Assembly (NCBI RefSeq): GCF_017742215.1
Contig: NZ_JAGHKP010000002.1
Location: 778,737 to 842,736 of the forward strand
DNA: 64,000 nt
Origin: Chitinophaga chungangae
GTDB taxonomy: Bacteria; Bacteroidota; Bacteroidia; Chitinophagales; Chitinophagaceae
Direction of reading: 5' to 3'
Shown piece by piece: positions 17,176 to 25,346 of this stretch (position 1 is its first letter; every line of letters begins with the position of its first letter). Under the pieces are notes generated by a model. The model made no database searches, was not told the origin of the DNA, and saw nothing but the letters and a program-made list of their open reading frames with translations. A program made the translations under genes and the position numbers.

Positions 17176-17724
17176 ATGAAAACTTTCAACGTCCCCGCCA
17201 GAGAACAGGTATCCCTCAATAACCAGGCTATTTTCGACAACCTCAAAAAAGTGGTAGGTTTTGTACCGAACCTCTATGCTACTTTCGCGCATTCTGAAAA
17301 TGCGCTGGCCAATTACATGGCATTGCAGAGCGGCAAAACGTCGCTGAAAGCGAAAGAAAAAGAAGTGGTGAACCTGGTAGTGAGCGAAGTGAACCAATGT
17401 GTTTATTGCCTGAGCGCTCACACTGCCATCGCTAAACTGAACGGTTTTACGGAAGACCAGATCCTGGAGATCCGCGCGGGTGAGATCACTTTCGACCCGA
17501 AGCTGGACGCGCTGGCTAAACTGGCGAAAGGCATCGTGGAAAACCGCGGTCATGCCAGCGATGAAACGATCGGCAATTTTTATGCGGCAGGTTACAACGA
17601 AGGCAGCCTGGTGGACGTGGTAGTGCTGGTGGGAGATAAGATCATCACCAATTACCTGCACGCGCTTACCAATATCCCTGTAGACTGGCCGCTGGCGGCA
17701 AAACTGGAAACCGCAGTTCAATAA
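17176..17724 (+). CDS. Carboxymuconolactone decarboxylase / AhpD-like protein
   Basis: A 182-residue helical protein with the AhpD thiol motif: Glu71, Cys75-x-x-Cys78, His82 in SEVNQCVYCLSAHTA. AhpD-like proteins use this pair to reduce peroxides or partner thiols. I chose the ATG at 17176 because the 18 codons before it are Lys/Gln/Asn-rich and lie in the leader. There is no signal peptide. It is downstream of an AraC regulator and converges with the TIR-like gene at only 12 bp distance. Confidence 0.9.
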   Translation: MKTFNVPAREQVSLNNQAIFDNLKKVVGFVPNLYATFAHSENALANYMALQSGKTSLKAKEKEVVNLVVSEVNQCVYCLSAHTAIAKLNGFTEDQILEIRAGEITFDPKLDALAKLAKGIVENRGHASDETIGNFYAAGYNEGSLVDVVVLVGDKIITNYLHALTNIPVDWPLAAKLETAVQ

Positions 17725-17736
17725 GTTTCGTAAGCA

Positions 17737-18408
17737 TCAGGAACCAACATAAGAGCCGGCCTGGTTTTCCTCCCGGAAAGCCGGGCCTGGTTTTGTCGAT
17801 TCGTAGATCGTACCTTCAACGATCATGCAAAAATCGTTAAACGTCATATTGCCTTCTTCCAGCCCAAGCTTTTTTAACGCCCTTGGCAAACTCCTTTCGA
17901 ACTCACGGTATTCCCGTTTTAACGTCCCGGTACCGGGAATCGCCGCTCTTCGCGATGCTGTTTTTAACCAGTCACGCACTTTTTCAATGATCTTGTCGTG
18001 ATCGTTGTCATGCGCTTTTGTATCGATGCCGCTAAGATCTGAAATGTATTGCTGGTAGAGATACTTCGTCCGTTCGAATACAAGTCCGGATTTTGTTTTC
18101 TGTTCCCTGTTCCCAAAATGTTTTGCCGCAAGGAACAATCCTGCTTCAAACGGCATATTGAACCTGGGCAGGCCCCTGCTGTTCACTTCGATCCGAGAAA
18201 TATCATGAATCCCGTACCGGCAATCCGCAATGCACCGCAAAATTTTATGCAACCGGTTATCTGTTCCGTCATCCTCGTTTAATGCCGTGATAGGACTAAA
18301 ACCGCACCTGTAAATAACGAATACCATGGCGTACAGCAATGGCCTGTATCCGTCGTCGAAGGGGCAGTTTATAAAGACTTTGTCGTCGTACGCATGGGTT
18401 AACTGCAT
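17737..18408 (-). CDS. TIR-like / nucleotide-binding Rossmann-type protein, function unknown
   Basis: A 223-residue cytoplasmic protein that I recognise only as a widespread hypothetical. It opens with a strand KVFINCPFDDGYRPLLYAMVF (from residue 10), followed by CGFSPITALNEDDG, CRYGIHDISR (63-72) and LPRFNMPFEAGLFLAAKHFG (80-99). The order strand, short acidic turn, later Asn-x-x-x-Glu-x-Gly-x-x-x-(G/A) helix parallels TIR-like and nucleoside-deoxyribosyltransferase-like folds; Glu88 would be the catalytic residue. A basic, helical C-terminal half follows. A role in signalling or defence is inference. Confidence 0.5.
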   Translation of the reverse strand: MQLTHAYDDKVFINCPFDDGYRPLLYAMVFVIYRCGFSPITALNEDDGTDNRLHKILRCIADCRYGIHDISRIEVNSRGLPRFNMPFEAGLFLAAKHFGNREQKTKSGLVFERTKYLYQQYISDLSGIDTKAHDNDHDKIIEKVRDWLKTASRRAAIPGTGTLKREYREFERSLPRALKKLGLEEGNMTFNDFCMIVEGTIYESTKPGPAFREENQAGSYVGS

Positions 18409-18443
18409 AAATTTCCTGTAAAATGGCTGGTTAAATCCGGCGG

Positions 18444-18570
18444 TTATTCCGGCTTAATATGCTTGTCTCCGTCGGCCTTCTTCGCCGCTTCGACACGCAT
18501 CTCCCAAAAAACCGCTTTTACCGCCGCCTTTATCTTTGCAGCGGGTATCGAGGTCTTTCTTTTTACTCAT
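18444..18570 (-). pseudogene. Small basic protein gene with one-base frameshift near its start
   Basis: From the stop at 18444, one frame reads back 40 codons as a coherent small charged helical protein ending VFWEMRVEAAKKADGDKHIKPE-like (shown in part: EAAKKADGDKHIKPE). Its only good ATG (18570, start Met-Ser-Lys) is in another frame. Removing one base from the five-base A-run of the mRNA (five T at 18560-18564) joins them into a 41-residue protein. It is either a sequencing error, a real mutation or, less likely, ribosomal slippage on the Lys codons. It lies 35 bp upstream of the TIR-like gene on the same strand. Confidence 0.5.
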
Positions 18571-18643
18571 TTTAATTTTATTTGTTTCATATTCCGAAGT
18601 TACCAAAATCTCTTTTTCAACTTCGAAAATTGCGCGCGTTTTT

Positions 18644-20284
18644 TTAATGCACATTTTCCCTGAACACCCTGTTCAGCCAGCGCAGCATTACGAAAATGAG
18701 CCCCGCTGCAAATCCCAGTAGCACAAAGTTCACCAGGAAATAATTTATCTTGTTGTCGTAAGTATCCCACATCGCGGCAAGCACGCCGGATAATTTATTA
18801 CCGATCGAAGTGGCCAGGAACCAGCCGCCCATCATCAGCGAAGTGAAACGCGGCGGGCTGAGCTTCGATACAAGAGAAAGCCCCATCGGGCTAAGCAGCA
18901 GCTCTCCCGCGGTGATCACGCCGTAACAGCCGAACAACCACCACATCGACGCTTTTTCCGCGCCGTTGTTACAAAAATATACCGCGGCCACCATCATAAA
19001 AGTGGACAACGACGATATCAGCAGGCCCCACGCAATTTTCGTGGGCGTGCTCGGCTCCCGGTTGCGCCTGCGCAGGAACGCAAAAAAGGCCACCACCAGC
19101 GGCGTAAGAATGATCACGAAAAACGGGTTCACCGACTGGAACAGTTCCGTATTCACCACGCTGATGCTGCTGCCTTCTGCAGGCATATGCTCCGGCGCCA
19201 CATTCTTCAGATATACCGGCACGCCGATTTCTTTTACAGGCTGGCCGCTTGCATCTTTTATCACCCTGAACTCATGATCGTACGCCACTACCGAATCGGT
19301 TTTATTGGTCACCGTTTCGGCGAGGAACAGCGACTGCGCGGGCCTTTCAATCGCCGGCGACAACTCGCGGTCTGTATAGAACTGCGCCCAGGTGGTTAGC
19401 GCGGTGCCGTTTTGTTTGAACACGGCCCAGAACATGACGGACACTGCAAAGATCGCCAGCAGCGCTTTTACGGGCTGTTTATCGCCGGCGCTGGCTTTAC
19501 GCAGCAGGTTGGCAAAGAAATAAATGATGGGAAGACAGGCGAATATAAATGCGTCCGTAGAATCGGAACCGAAAATGCTGCCGGGTATCACCCAGCCGAT
19601 GTACCCCGCCACCAGCACGGGCAGGAACACCTGCGCGAAAATGCTTCCCAGCGGCATATCATCCGGCTGCGCGGGTTTCGGCACATCCGCGTGTTTATAA
19701 TGTTTCAGTCCCGCGATAAAAATGATCACGCCGAGGAACATGCCGATGCCGGCGGCAATAAAGGCCGCGCCCCAGTTGATGCTGTTGCGCAGGTAGGCGG
19801 CAAAAAAGGTGCAGATGAACGCCCCGATGTTAATGCCCATGTAAAAGATATTGTACCCCGTGTCTTTCTGCGGTTTGTACTGCGGGTCGTTGTACACGTT
19901 GCCCAGCAGGGTGGAAATGTTGGGCTTGAAAAAGCCGTTCCCCACGCAAATGAGCGCGAGCGAAAGGTAAAATACCGTCAGATTTTGAACGGACAGCCCG
20001 ATGTAGCCGATGCCCATAAGCACGCCGCCGATGATGATCGATTTAGAATAACCCAGTTTGCGGTCGGCCAGCAGGCCGCCCACGAAAGGGGTGAGATAGA
20101 CGAAGGCGATGAAGGTGCCGAAAATGTCCACGGCCTTTTTCCGGTCCATGGCCCAACCGCCGCTTTCCGCATCCGTCAGGTATAACTGGAGAATGGCCAG
20201 CAGCAGGTAAAAGCCGAACCTTTCCCACATTTCGGAAAAGAATAAAAAGGGTAACGCAACGGGATGCTTGCGGTTAGACGACAT
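18644..20284 (-). CDS. POT family proton-coupled peptide transporter
   Basis: This major-facilitator protein imports di- and tripeptides with protons. The 546-residue product has the proton-coupling ExxER motif in FFSEMWERFGFYLLLAIL, the GGLLADRKLGYSK loop, and the FYMGINIGAFICTF segment of the POT signature, with 12-14 membrane helices. I chose the ATG at 20284 (MSSNRKHP), as the earlier frame overlaps a promoter-like region. A periplasmic insert of about 80 residues (near 300-380) is longer than in many family members. It would take up products of the exported peptidases in this window. Confidence 0.92.
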   Translation of the reverse strand: MSSNRKHPVALPFLFFSEMWERFGFYLLLAILQLYLTDAESGGWAMDRKKAVDIFGTFIAFVYLTPFVGGLLADRKLGYSKSIIIGGVLMGIGYIGLSVQNLTVFYLSLALICVGNGFFKPNISTLLGNVYNDPQYKPQKDTGYNIFYMGINIGAFICTFFAAYLRNSINWGAAFIAAGIGMFLGVIIFIAGLKHYKHADVPKPAQPDDMPLGSIFAQVFLPVLVAGYIGWVIPGSIFGSDSTDAFIFACLPIIYFFANLLRKASAGDKQPVKALLAIFAVSVMFWAVFKQNGTALTTWAQFYTDRELSPAIERPAQSLFLAETVTNKTDSVVAYDHEFRVIKDASGQPVKEIGVPVYLKNVAPEHMPAEGSSISVVNTELFQSVNPFFVIILTPLVVAFFAFLRRRNREPSTPTKIAWGLLISSLSTFMMVAAVYFCNNGAEKASMWWLFGCYGVITAGELLLSPMGLSLVSKLSPPRFTSLMMGGWFLATSIGNKLSGVLAAMWDTYDNKINYFLVNFVLLGFAAGLIFVMLRWLNRVFRENVH

Positions 20285-20308
20285 TGTTGTAACTGTTTTG
20301 GTTGCGGC

Positions 20309-20343
20309 TAAAAATAACATTAAAACGGCAATCCGGCCAAAAT
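20309..20343 (-). promoter_or_regulatory. Candidate promoter of the POT transporter gene
   Basis: On the minus strand, TTTTG (20339-20343) and TATTTTTA (20309-20316) resemble the -33 TTTG and -7 TAnnTTTG elements with about 22 bp between them. The box is about 25 bp before the ATG at 20284. Confidence 0.35.
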
Positions 20344-20505
20344 TAATGGGAACATAACGGCGGGGTTTATTAACTTGTAATTCTTACCAGCAGGGCATCT
20401 CCCCTGTTCCCTTTATAAAATCGATTTAGCACGGTACGCCACTCATAGAGTAATTTGGAAATTCTAAGATTTTTTCTATTATATTGAACGAAAATTTATC
20501 AAATC

Positions 20506-21954
20506 ATGGTTCAGGAAAAAAATAACGAAGGAAACCAGATTTCACGTAGATCATTTCTAACTACCGGCGCTACCGCCGCGGCAGGGTTCATGATCGTTCC
20601 ACGTCACGTATTAGGAGGAAAGACGAAAGGTTTTACAGCGCCCAGCGACAGGCTGCGCGTTGCGGGCATCGGCGTTGGCGGTAAAGGCGAAAGCGATATC
20701 GCCGAATTTGCCAAAGGCCCCGCAGATATCGTGGTGTTGTGCGATGTGGACGACAACCGCGCGGCCAATTCGGTGAAACGTTTCCCGAAAGCCAAGTATT
20801 ACAAGGATTTCCGCGAAATGCTGGACAAAGAGCACAAAAACATCGATGCCGTGTCTGTATCCACGCCGGACCACACCCACGCCGTAGCCGCCATGGCAGC
20901 CATGCAGCTCGGCAAACACGTATACGTGCAAAAACCGCTTACGCACGACATTTACGAAGCGCGTATGCTCACCGAAGCAGCCAAAAAATACAAAGTAGTT
21001 ACCCAGATGGGCAACCAGGGCGCTTCCGGCGACGGCGTGCGCCAGCTCATGGAATGGTATAACGCCGGCCTCATCGGCGACGTGCATACCGTTTACTGCT
21101 GGACCAACCGCCCAGTTTGGCCGCAGGGCCTTCCCTGGCCCACGGCTTCCGCCGAAATTCCCAAAGGCCTCGACTGGGACCTCTGGCTGGGCACCGCTCC
21201 CAAAAAAGATTTCGTTAATAAACTCGTGCCGTTCAACTGGCGCGGCTGGTGGGATTACGGTACCGGCGCCCTCGGCGACATGGGCTGCCACATCGTGGAA
21301 CCTCCCTTCCGCGTGCTCGGCCTCGGCTACCCTACTTCCGCTGAAGCCAGCGTTGGCAGCGTGTATGTAGACGAGTTCAAACAAGGATATTTCCCGGACA
21401 GCTGTCCTCCCTCTTCCCACGTGATCATGAACTTCAAAGGCAAAGCCGGCGATATCAAACTTCACTGGATGGACGGCGGCATTCAGCCCGCACGCCCCGA
21501 AGAACTGGGCCCGAACGAAAGAATGGGCGACGGCGGCAACGGCGCGCTGTTCATCGGCACCAAAGGCAAAATGATGTGCGGTACCTACGGCATGTACCCT
21601 TCCCTGCTGCCTACCAGCCGCAACGCACAGGCTAACGTGCCTAAAACCATCGCGCGCGTGCCGGAAGGCCACTATCAGCAATGGGTGAACGCATGTATCG
21701 CAGGTTATGGCAAAAAAGAGCTCAGCGCTCCTTTCGAAATCGCCGGCCCCCTCACGGAAACCATCCTGATGGGCAACCTCGCCATCCGCAGCTACGATGT
21801 TCGCAAACCGAAAGCAGACGGCAAAGGCTTCGATTACCCCGGCCGTTATATCAAACTGCTGTGGGACGGCCCGAACATGAAGATCACCAATTTCGACGAC
21901 GCCAACCAGTTCGTAAAACGCACTTACCGCGACGGCTGGGCGCTCGGAAAATAA
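20506..21954 (+). CDS. Tat-exported Gfo/Idh/MocA oxidoreductase
   Basis: A 482-residue NAD(P)-dependent dehydrogenase of the Gfo/Idh/MocA type. A twin-arginine signal (SRRSFLTTGATAAAGF) is followed by the dinucleotide fold (LRVAGIGVGGKGESDIAEF), CDVDDNRA, STPDHTHAVAAMAAMQLGKHVYVQKPL (the usual EKP is QKP) and the substrate-domain sequence WWDYGTGALGDMGCHIVEPPF. Export by Tat means it folds with its cofactor first and acts in the periplasm, as in cofactor-recycling sugar oxidoreductases. Probable substrate: an oxidised or keto sugar. It is monocistronic, with a terminator behind it. Confidence 0.9.
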   Translation: MVQEKNNEGNQISRRSFLTTGATAAAGFMIVPRHVLGGKTKGFTAPSDRLRVAGIGVGGKGESDIAEFAKGPADIVVLCDVDDNRAANSVKRFPKAKYYKDFREMLDKEHKNIDAVSVSTPDHTHAVAAMAAMQLGKHVYVQKPLTHDIYEARMLTEAAKKYKVVTQMGNQGASGDGVRQLMEWYNAGLIGDVHTVYCWTNRPVWPQGLPWPTASAEIPKGLDWDLWLGTAPKKDFVNKLVPFNWRGWWDYGTGALGDMGCHIVEPPFRVLGLGYPTSAEASVGSVYVDEFKQGYFPDSCPPSSHVIMNFKGKAGDIKLHWMDGGIQPARPEELGPNERMGDGGNGALFIGTKGKMMCGTYGMYPSLLPTSRNAQANVPKTIARVPEGHYQQWVNACIAGYGKKELSAPFEIAGPLTETILMGNLAIRSYDVRKPKADGKGFDYPGRYIKLLWDGPNMKITNFDDANQFVKRTYRDGWALGK

Positions 21955-21977
21955 GCAGCTTCCATACCAATGGACAT

Positions 21978-22008
21978 AAAAAAGCCGGGGCCTGTGCCCC
22001 GGCTTTTT
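21978..22008. terminator. Bidirectional hairpin terminator
   Basis: A perfect stem AAAAAGCCGGGG / CCCCGGCTTTTT with 6-nt loop CCTGTG, between convergent genes. Confidence 0.9.
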
Positions 22009-22026
22009 GTATTTTCCACAAAGAGG

Positions 22027-22467
22027 TTAGCGGAACAATTCCTTAAAATCCCTTTTAAACTCTTGCCATTCCGCATCGGCCTTTTTCATGGACTTATCCA
22101 GGTTTGCTTTGGTTTTGTCCCAGGCTTCGGCGGTGCTGTTGCGCACATCCTCCAGGCGAAGGGCGAGGTCGTCCCGCACTTCCTGCAGGTCTTTACGGGC
22201 TTTTTCGCTTTTTTTGCTGCCGTCTTTTTTCAGTTCCTCAATGCGTGCGTCGAGGCTGTCCATTTTTTCTTTGATGGCCGCGGCGGCTTTGTCTTTCTGT
22301 TCTTTCAGGTACGCGCCGGCAGTGTCGGCCTTCATTTCCATGCCTTCTTCCATTTCTTCGGCGCCCTGCTCCATTTTATTGGCCGCGGAATCGCTGCCGG
22401 AACCGGTTTGGCTGTTCTGGCACGCCATCATGGCGGCCGCTGCCAGTACAAGGATATATTTTTGCAT
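22027..22467 (-). CDS. Small coiled-coil lipoprotein
   Basis: A 146-residue lipoprotein: short signal with lipobox AMMAC (Cys16), then a Ser/Gly/Asp-rich linker and a long, highly charged helix (Glu/Lys/Ala/Asp heptads from about residue 30 to the end) predicted to form a coiled coil. The ATG at 22467 is chosen because the frame before it overlaps the META-domain gene and lacks coding character. It shares no recognised family; it resembles small envelope spacer proteins. It lies 40 bp downstream of the META-domain gene and may be co-transcribed with it. Confidence 0.75.
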   Translation of the reverse strand: MQKYILVLAAAAMMACQNSQTGSGSDSAANKMEQGAEEMEEGMEMKADTAGAYLKEQKDKAAAAIKEKMDSLDARIEELKKDGSKKSEKARKDLQEVRDDLALRLEDVRNSTAEAWDKTKANLDKSMKKADAEWQEFKRDFKELFR

Positions 22468-22507
22468 ACGATCTGTTTTAAAAGAATACGCAAACGGTAT
22501 TCCAAAT

Positions 22508-22984
22508 TTATTCCTGGATGGCCGTGAAGGTCGCCAGTACGGAATCTCCTTTCTGCAGGCGCAGCAGGTCTTTTTCGATGGTATACCTGCTGGTGGCCTG
22601 GAGGGCTTTGGAGAAGGCGTTTTCCACATCCAGCGCCGGGCAGGCCATCTGGGTGGATATCACGTCGGATACGGAAAGGTCGCCCCCGGGCGTGGCCACG
22701 TATTTGGCCCCGAAGCCGTTACAGCCCAGGAAACCCTGCACCTGCGAAGAGGTGTCGATCAGTTGCATAAAAATGGGTTTTCCACTGTCCGGGATTGCCT
22801 GCGGGCCGCCGGGCAGTTCTTTCAGTTTCCAGCGGGTGCCTTCCAGTTTCCAGGCGGTTTCCGCGCCGGCGGGCTGGATGGCGGCGGATGCTGCCGTGTC
22901 CTGCGTTCCTTGTTTGGACGTGCCCTGGCAGGCGCAGGCGAAAATAGCGCCGACCGCAAGGGCGCATAGAATGATCTGTTTCAT
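22508..22984 (-). CDS. META domain-containing lipoprotein
   Basis: A 158-residue protein with a lipoprotein signal (Cys17/19 in FACACQG; which Cys is modified is uncertain). The META domain covers about 45-158: EGTRWKLKELPGG, QVQGFLGCNGFGAKY and ISTQMACPALDVENAF, as in HslJ-like proteins. META proteins are small beta-rich envelope domains tied to stress tolerance or export in some species. The GCNGF and TQMACP Cys residues are both present. It is divergent from the S46 peptidase gene. Confidence 0.85.
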   Translation of the reverse strand: MKQIILCALAVGAIFACACQGTSKQGTQDTAASAAIQPAGAETAWKLEGTRWKLKELPGGPQAIPDSGKPIFMQLIDTSSQVQGFLGCNGFGAKYVATPGGDLSVSDVISTQMACPALDVENAFSKALQATSRYTIEKDLLRLQKGDSVLATFTAIQE

Positions 22985-23131
22985 ACGTCGGGTTTTATGG
23001 TAAAATCACATATTATCAATCTTCAAGCCATTTTAACACATACAAAGCGGAATTGTTCCGGATTTCACGGCCGGTAATCGCGGATATTGAAAAATTCGCT
23101 AGGTTTGGGCCTCTTTTACAAAATCTGAACT

Positions 23132-25273
23132 ATGAAGAAAAATCTATTCCTGCTGCTGCTTTTGCTTTCGGTAAAACTGGTAAGGGCAGACGAAGGCATG
23201 TGGCTGCCGTATCTCCTCGGCCAGCAGACCTATGCAGACATGGTGAAAAAAGGGCTGAAGCTTTCCAAAGAGCAACTCTACAGCATCAATAAGGCTTCCA
23301 TGAAAGACGCCATCGTTATCTTCGGCGGCGGCTGCACCGGCGAGATCGTGAGCAACCAGGGCCTCATCTTCACCAACCACCACTGCGGCTACGGCGCCAT
23401 TGCCGGCGCCAGCAGCGTAGAGCACAACTATCTCCGCGATGGTTTTTACGCTAAAAGCCAGAAAGAAGAAATCCCCTCCAAAACCCTCTCCGTTCAATTC
23501 CTCGTGCGCGTCGAAGACGTGAGCGCGAAGGTGGAAGAAGCCATCAAAGGCGCCTCCCTCAACGAACGCGGGGCAAAACTGCAGGGCGTTTACGGCGAGA
23601 TCATCACCGCCGCCACTTCCGGCAACGGCTACGAAGCCAAAGTGATCCCCATGTTCAAAGGCAACCAGTACATCCTTTTTGTGTACGAACGTTATAAAGA
23701 TATCCGCCTCGTAGGCACTCCCCCCGAAAACGTAGGCAAGTTCGGCGGCGATACCGACAACTGGGAATGGCCCCGCCATACCGGCGACTTCTCCGTGTTC
23801 CGCGTGTACGCCGGTAAAGACGGCAAACCCGCGGAATATTCAGCGGACAATGTGCCGCTCAAGCCCAAGTATTTCCTGCCCGTTTCCATCAAAGGCGTGA
23901 AGGAAAACGATTACGCCATGATCTTCGGTTATCCCGGCGGCACCAACCGTTACGAAACTTCCCTCGGCGTAAAACTGAAAACCGAAGTGGAAAACCCTTC
24001 CATCGTGAACCTGCGCGACATCCGCCTGAAGTACATGTTCGAGGAAATGAAAAAAGACCCGGCCGTGAAACTGCAACTCGCATCTTCTTACGCCGGCATT
24101 GCCAACTACTGGAAATTTTTCGACGGCGAAAGCAAACAGCTGCTGAAATATCACGTGTACGAGGAAAAACAAAAACAGGAAGCCGCTTTCCAGCAATGGG
24201 CAAAAGGCAAACCTGAGTTTGAGAACGTATTCCCGCAGTACGAAAAGGCCTACACAGCCTGGGCGCCTTACACCAAGGAACGCATTTACCTGATGGAAGG
24301 CATTCTTGGCTCTCCCCTCGCGGCTTACGCCAGCACGCTCGGCCAGGTTGAAAACGCCATTCTCCAGAAAGGCAACGTGAAAGCCGCCGTGGCCGCCGCA
24401 GACGCCGCACGCGCCAACTTTCTGAAAGACGAGAACAAACCCAGCGACCAGAAGATCCTGGCGATCACCGCGCAGATGTATTACAATGACATCCCGAAAG
24501 ACCAGCACCCGATCGGGTTTTACGAAAGCCTCAAATCCTTCGGCGATCTGAACGACGAAAAAACCTATCGTACCTGGGCCGCGAACGTGTTCGCCAACAC
24601 CATGATATTCGACGACGCGAAATGGAAAAAATTCACGGAAAACCCCGACGCTACCGTGCTGCAAGACGATCCGGCCTATGCTTACGCATCCGCTTTCGTG
24701 AAAAATTACGTGGGCAAATACCTGCCGCTGTACAACCAGTTTGTTGCTGAAAATAATGAGCTGGGCCGTTTGTACCTGAAAGGCGAAATGCAGCGCCAGC
24801 CCAAGGCCAACCGTTACCCCGACGCGAATTTCACCATGCGCCTTTCCTACGGCCAGGTGAAACCTTACAAACCCCGCGATGCCGTGGCTTACGATTATGT
24901 AACCACCATCGACGGCGTCATGGAAAAATACAAGCCGGGCGATTACGAGTTCGACCTGCATCAGCATTTCATCGATCTCGTGAAGAAAAAAGACTTCGGC
25001 CAATACATCGACGCAAAACGTAAAACGCTCGTAGTCGGGTTCATCACCACAAACGATATTACCGGCGGCAACTCCGGCTCTCCCGTGATCAACGGCAACG
25101 GCGAGCTGATCGGCCTTGCGTTCGACGGCAACTACGAAGCGTTGAGCCACAAGATCCAGTTCGACAAAAACCTGAACCGTACCATCAACGTGGATATCCG
25201 TTATGTACTCTGGTGCATCGACAAACTGGGCGGCGCGAAAAATATCATCAACGAGCTGAAGATCGTGAAATAA
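23132..25273 (+). CDS. S46 family dipeptidyl-peptidase, DPP7-like
   Basis: S46 peptidases remove dipeptides from N-termini of exported-substrate peptides. The 713-residue protein has a signal peptide, then mature start DEGMWLP as usual. The catalytic His is in IFTNHHCGYG (His84), the Asp in WPRHTGDFSVFR, and Ser648 in GGNSGSPV. Residue 666 (LAFDGN) is Gly, as in DPP7, which prefers hydrophobic P1; DPP11 has Arg there and takes Asp/Glu. The dipeptides could be taken up by the POT transporter encoded 3 kb away. A TAGGTTTG box at 23100-23107 may be its -7 element. Confidence 0.95.
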   Translation: MKKNLFLLLLLLSVKLVRADEGMWLPYLLGQQTYADMVKKGLKLSKEQLYSINKASMKDAIVIFGGGCTGEIVSNQGLIFTNHHCGYGAIAGASSVEHNYLRDGFYAKSQKEEIPSKTLSVQFLVRVEDVSAKVEEAIKGASLNERGAKLQGVYGEIITAATSGNGYEAKVIPMFKGNQYILFVYERYKDIRLVGTPPENVGKFGGDTDNWEWPRHTGDFSVFRVYAGKDGKPAEYSADNVPLKPKYFLPVSIKGVKENDYAMIFGYPGGTNRYETSLGVKLKTEVENPSIVNLRDIRLKYMFEEMKKDPAVKLQLASSYAGIANYWKFFDGESKQLLKYHVYEEKQKQEAAFQQWAKGKPEFENVFPQYEKAYTAWAPYTKERIYLMEGILGSPLAAYASTLGQVENAILQKGNVKAAVAAADAARANFLKDENKPSDQKILAITAQMYYNDIPKDQHPIGFYESLKSFGDLNDEKTYRTWAANVFANTMIFDDAKWKKFTENPDATVLQDDPAYAYASAFVKNYVGKYLPLYNQFVAENNELGRLYLKGEMQRQPKANRYPDANFTMRLSYGQVKPYKPRDAVAYDYVTTIDGVMEKYKPGDYEFDLHQHFIDLVKKKDFGQYIDAKRKTLVVGFITTNDITGGNSGSPVINGNGELIGLAFDGNYEALSHKIQFDKNLNRTINVDIRYVLWCIDKLGGAKNIINELKIVK

Positions 25274-25293
25274 TTACGCTTCAGCCCGAAATG

Positions 25294-25328
25294 AAAAAGC
25301 TGCTTCCGAACGGAGGCAGCTTTTTTTT
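25294..25328. terminator. Bidirectional hairpin terminator
   Basis: AAAAAGCTGCTTCCG pairs with CGGAGGCAGCTTTTT around a 2-nt loop (one G-T pair), with A- and T-runs on both sides, between the S46 gene and the convergent PBP4 gene. Confidence 0.85.
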
Positions 25329-25346
25329 ATGTTTGATCTCTTTTGT

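Noticed and set aside
18558-18570. Programmed frameshift on the A-run
   Set aside because: The needed shift is +1 and the site is T-AAA-AAG rather than the classic A-AAA-AAG -1 slippery site, so an indel is simpler.
18454-18654. 66-codon minus-strand frame starting upstream of 18570
   Set aside because: Its C-terminal part (GEEGRRRQAY) lies in a different frame from the coherent helical peptide; I interpret the locus as frameshifted instead.
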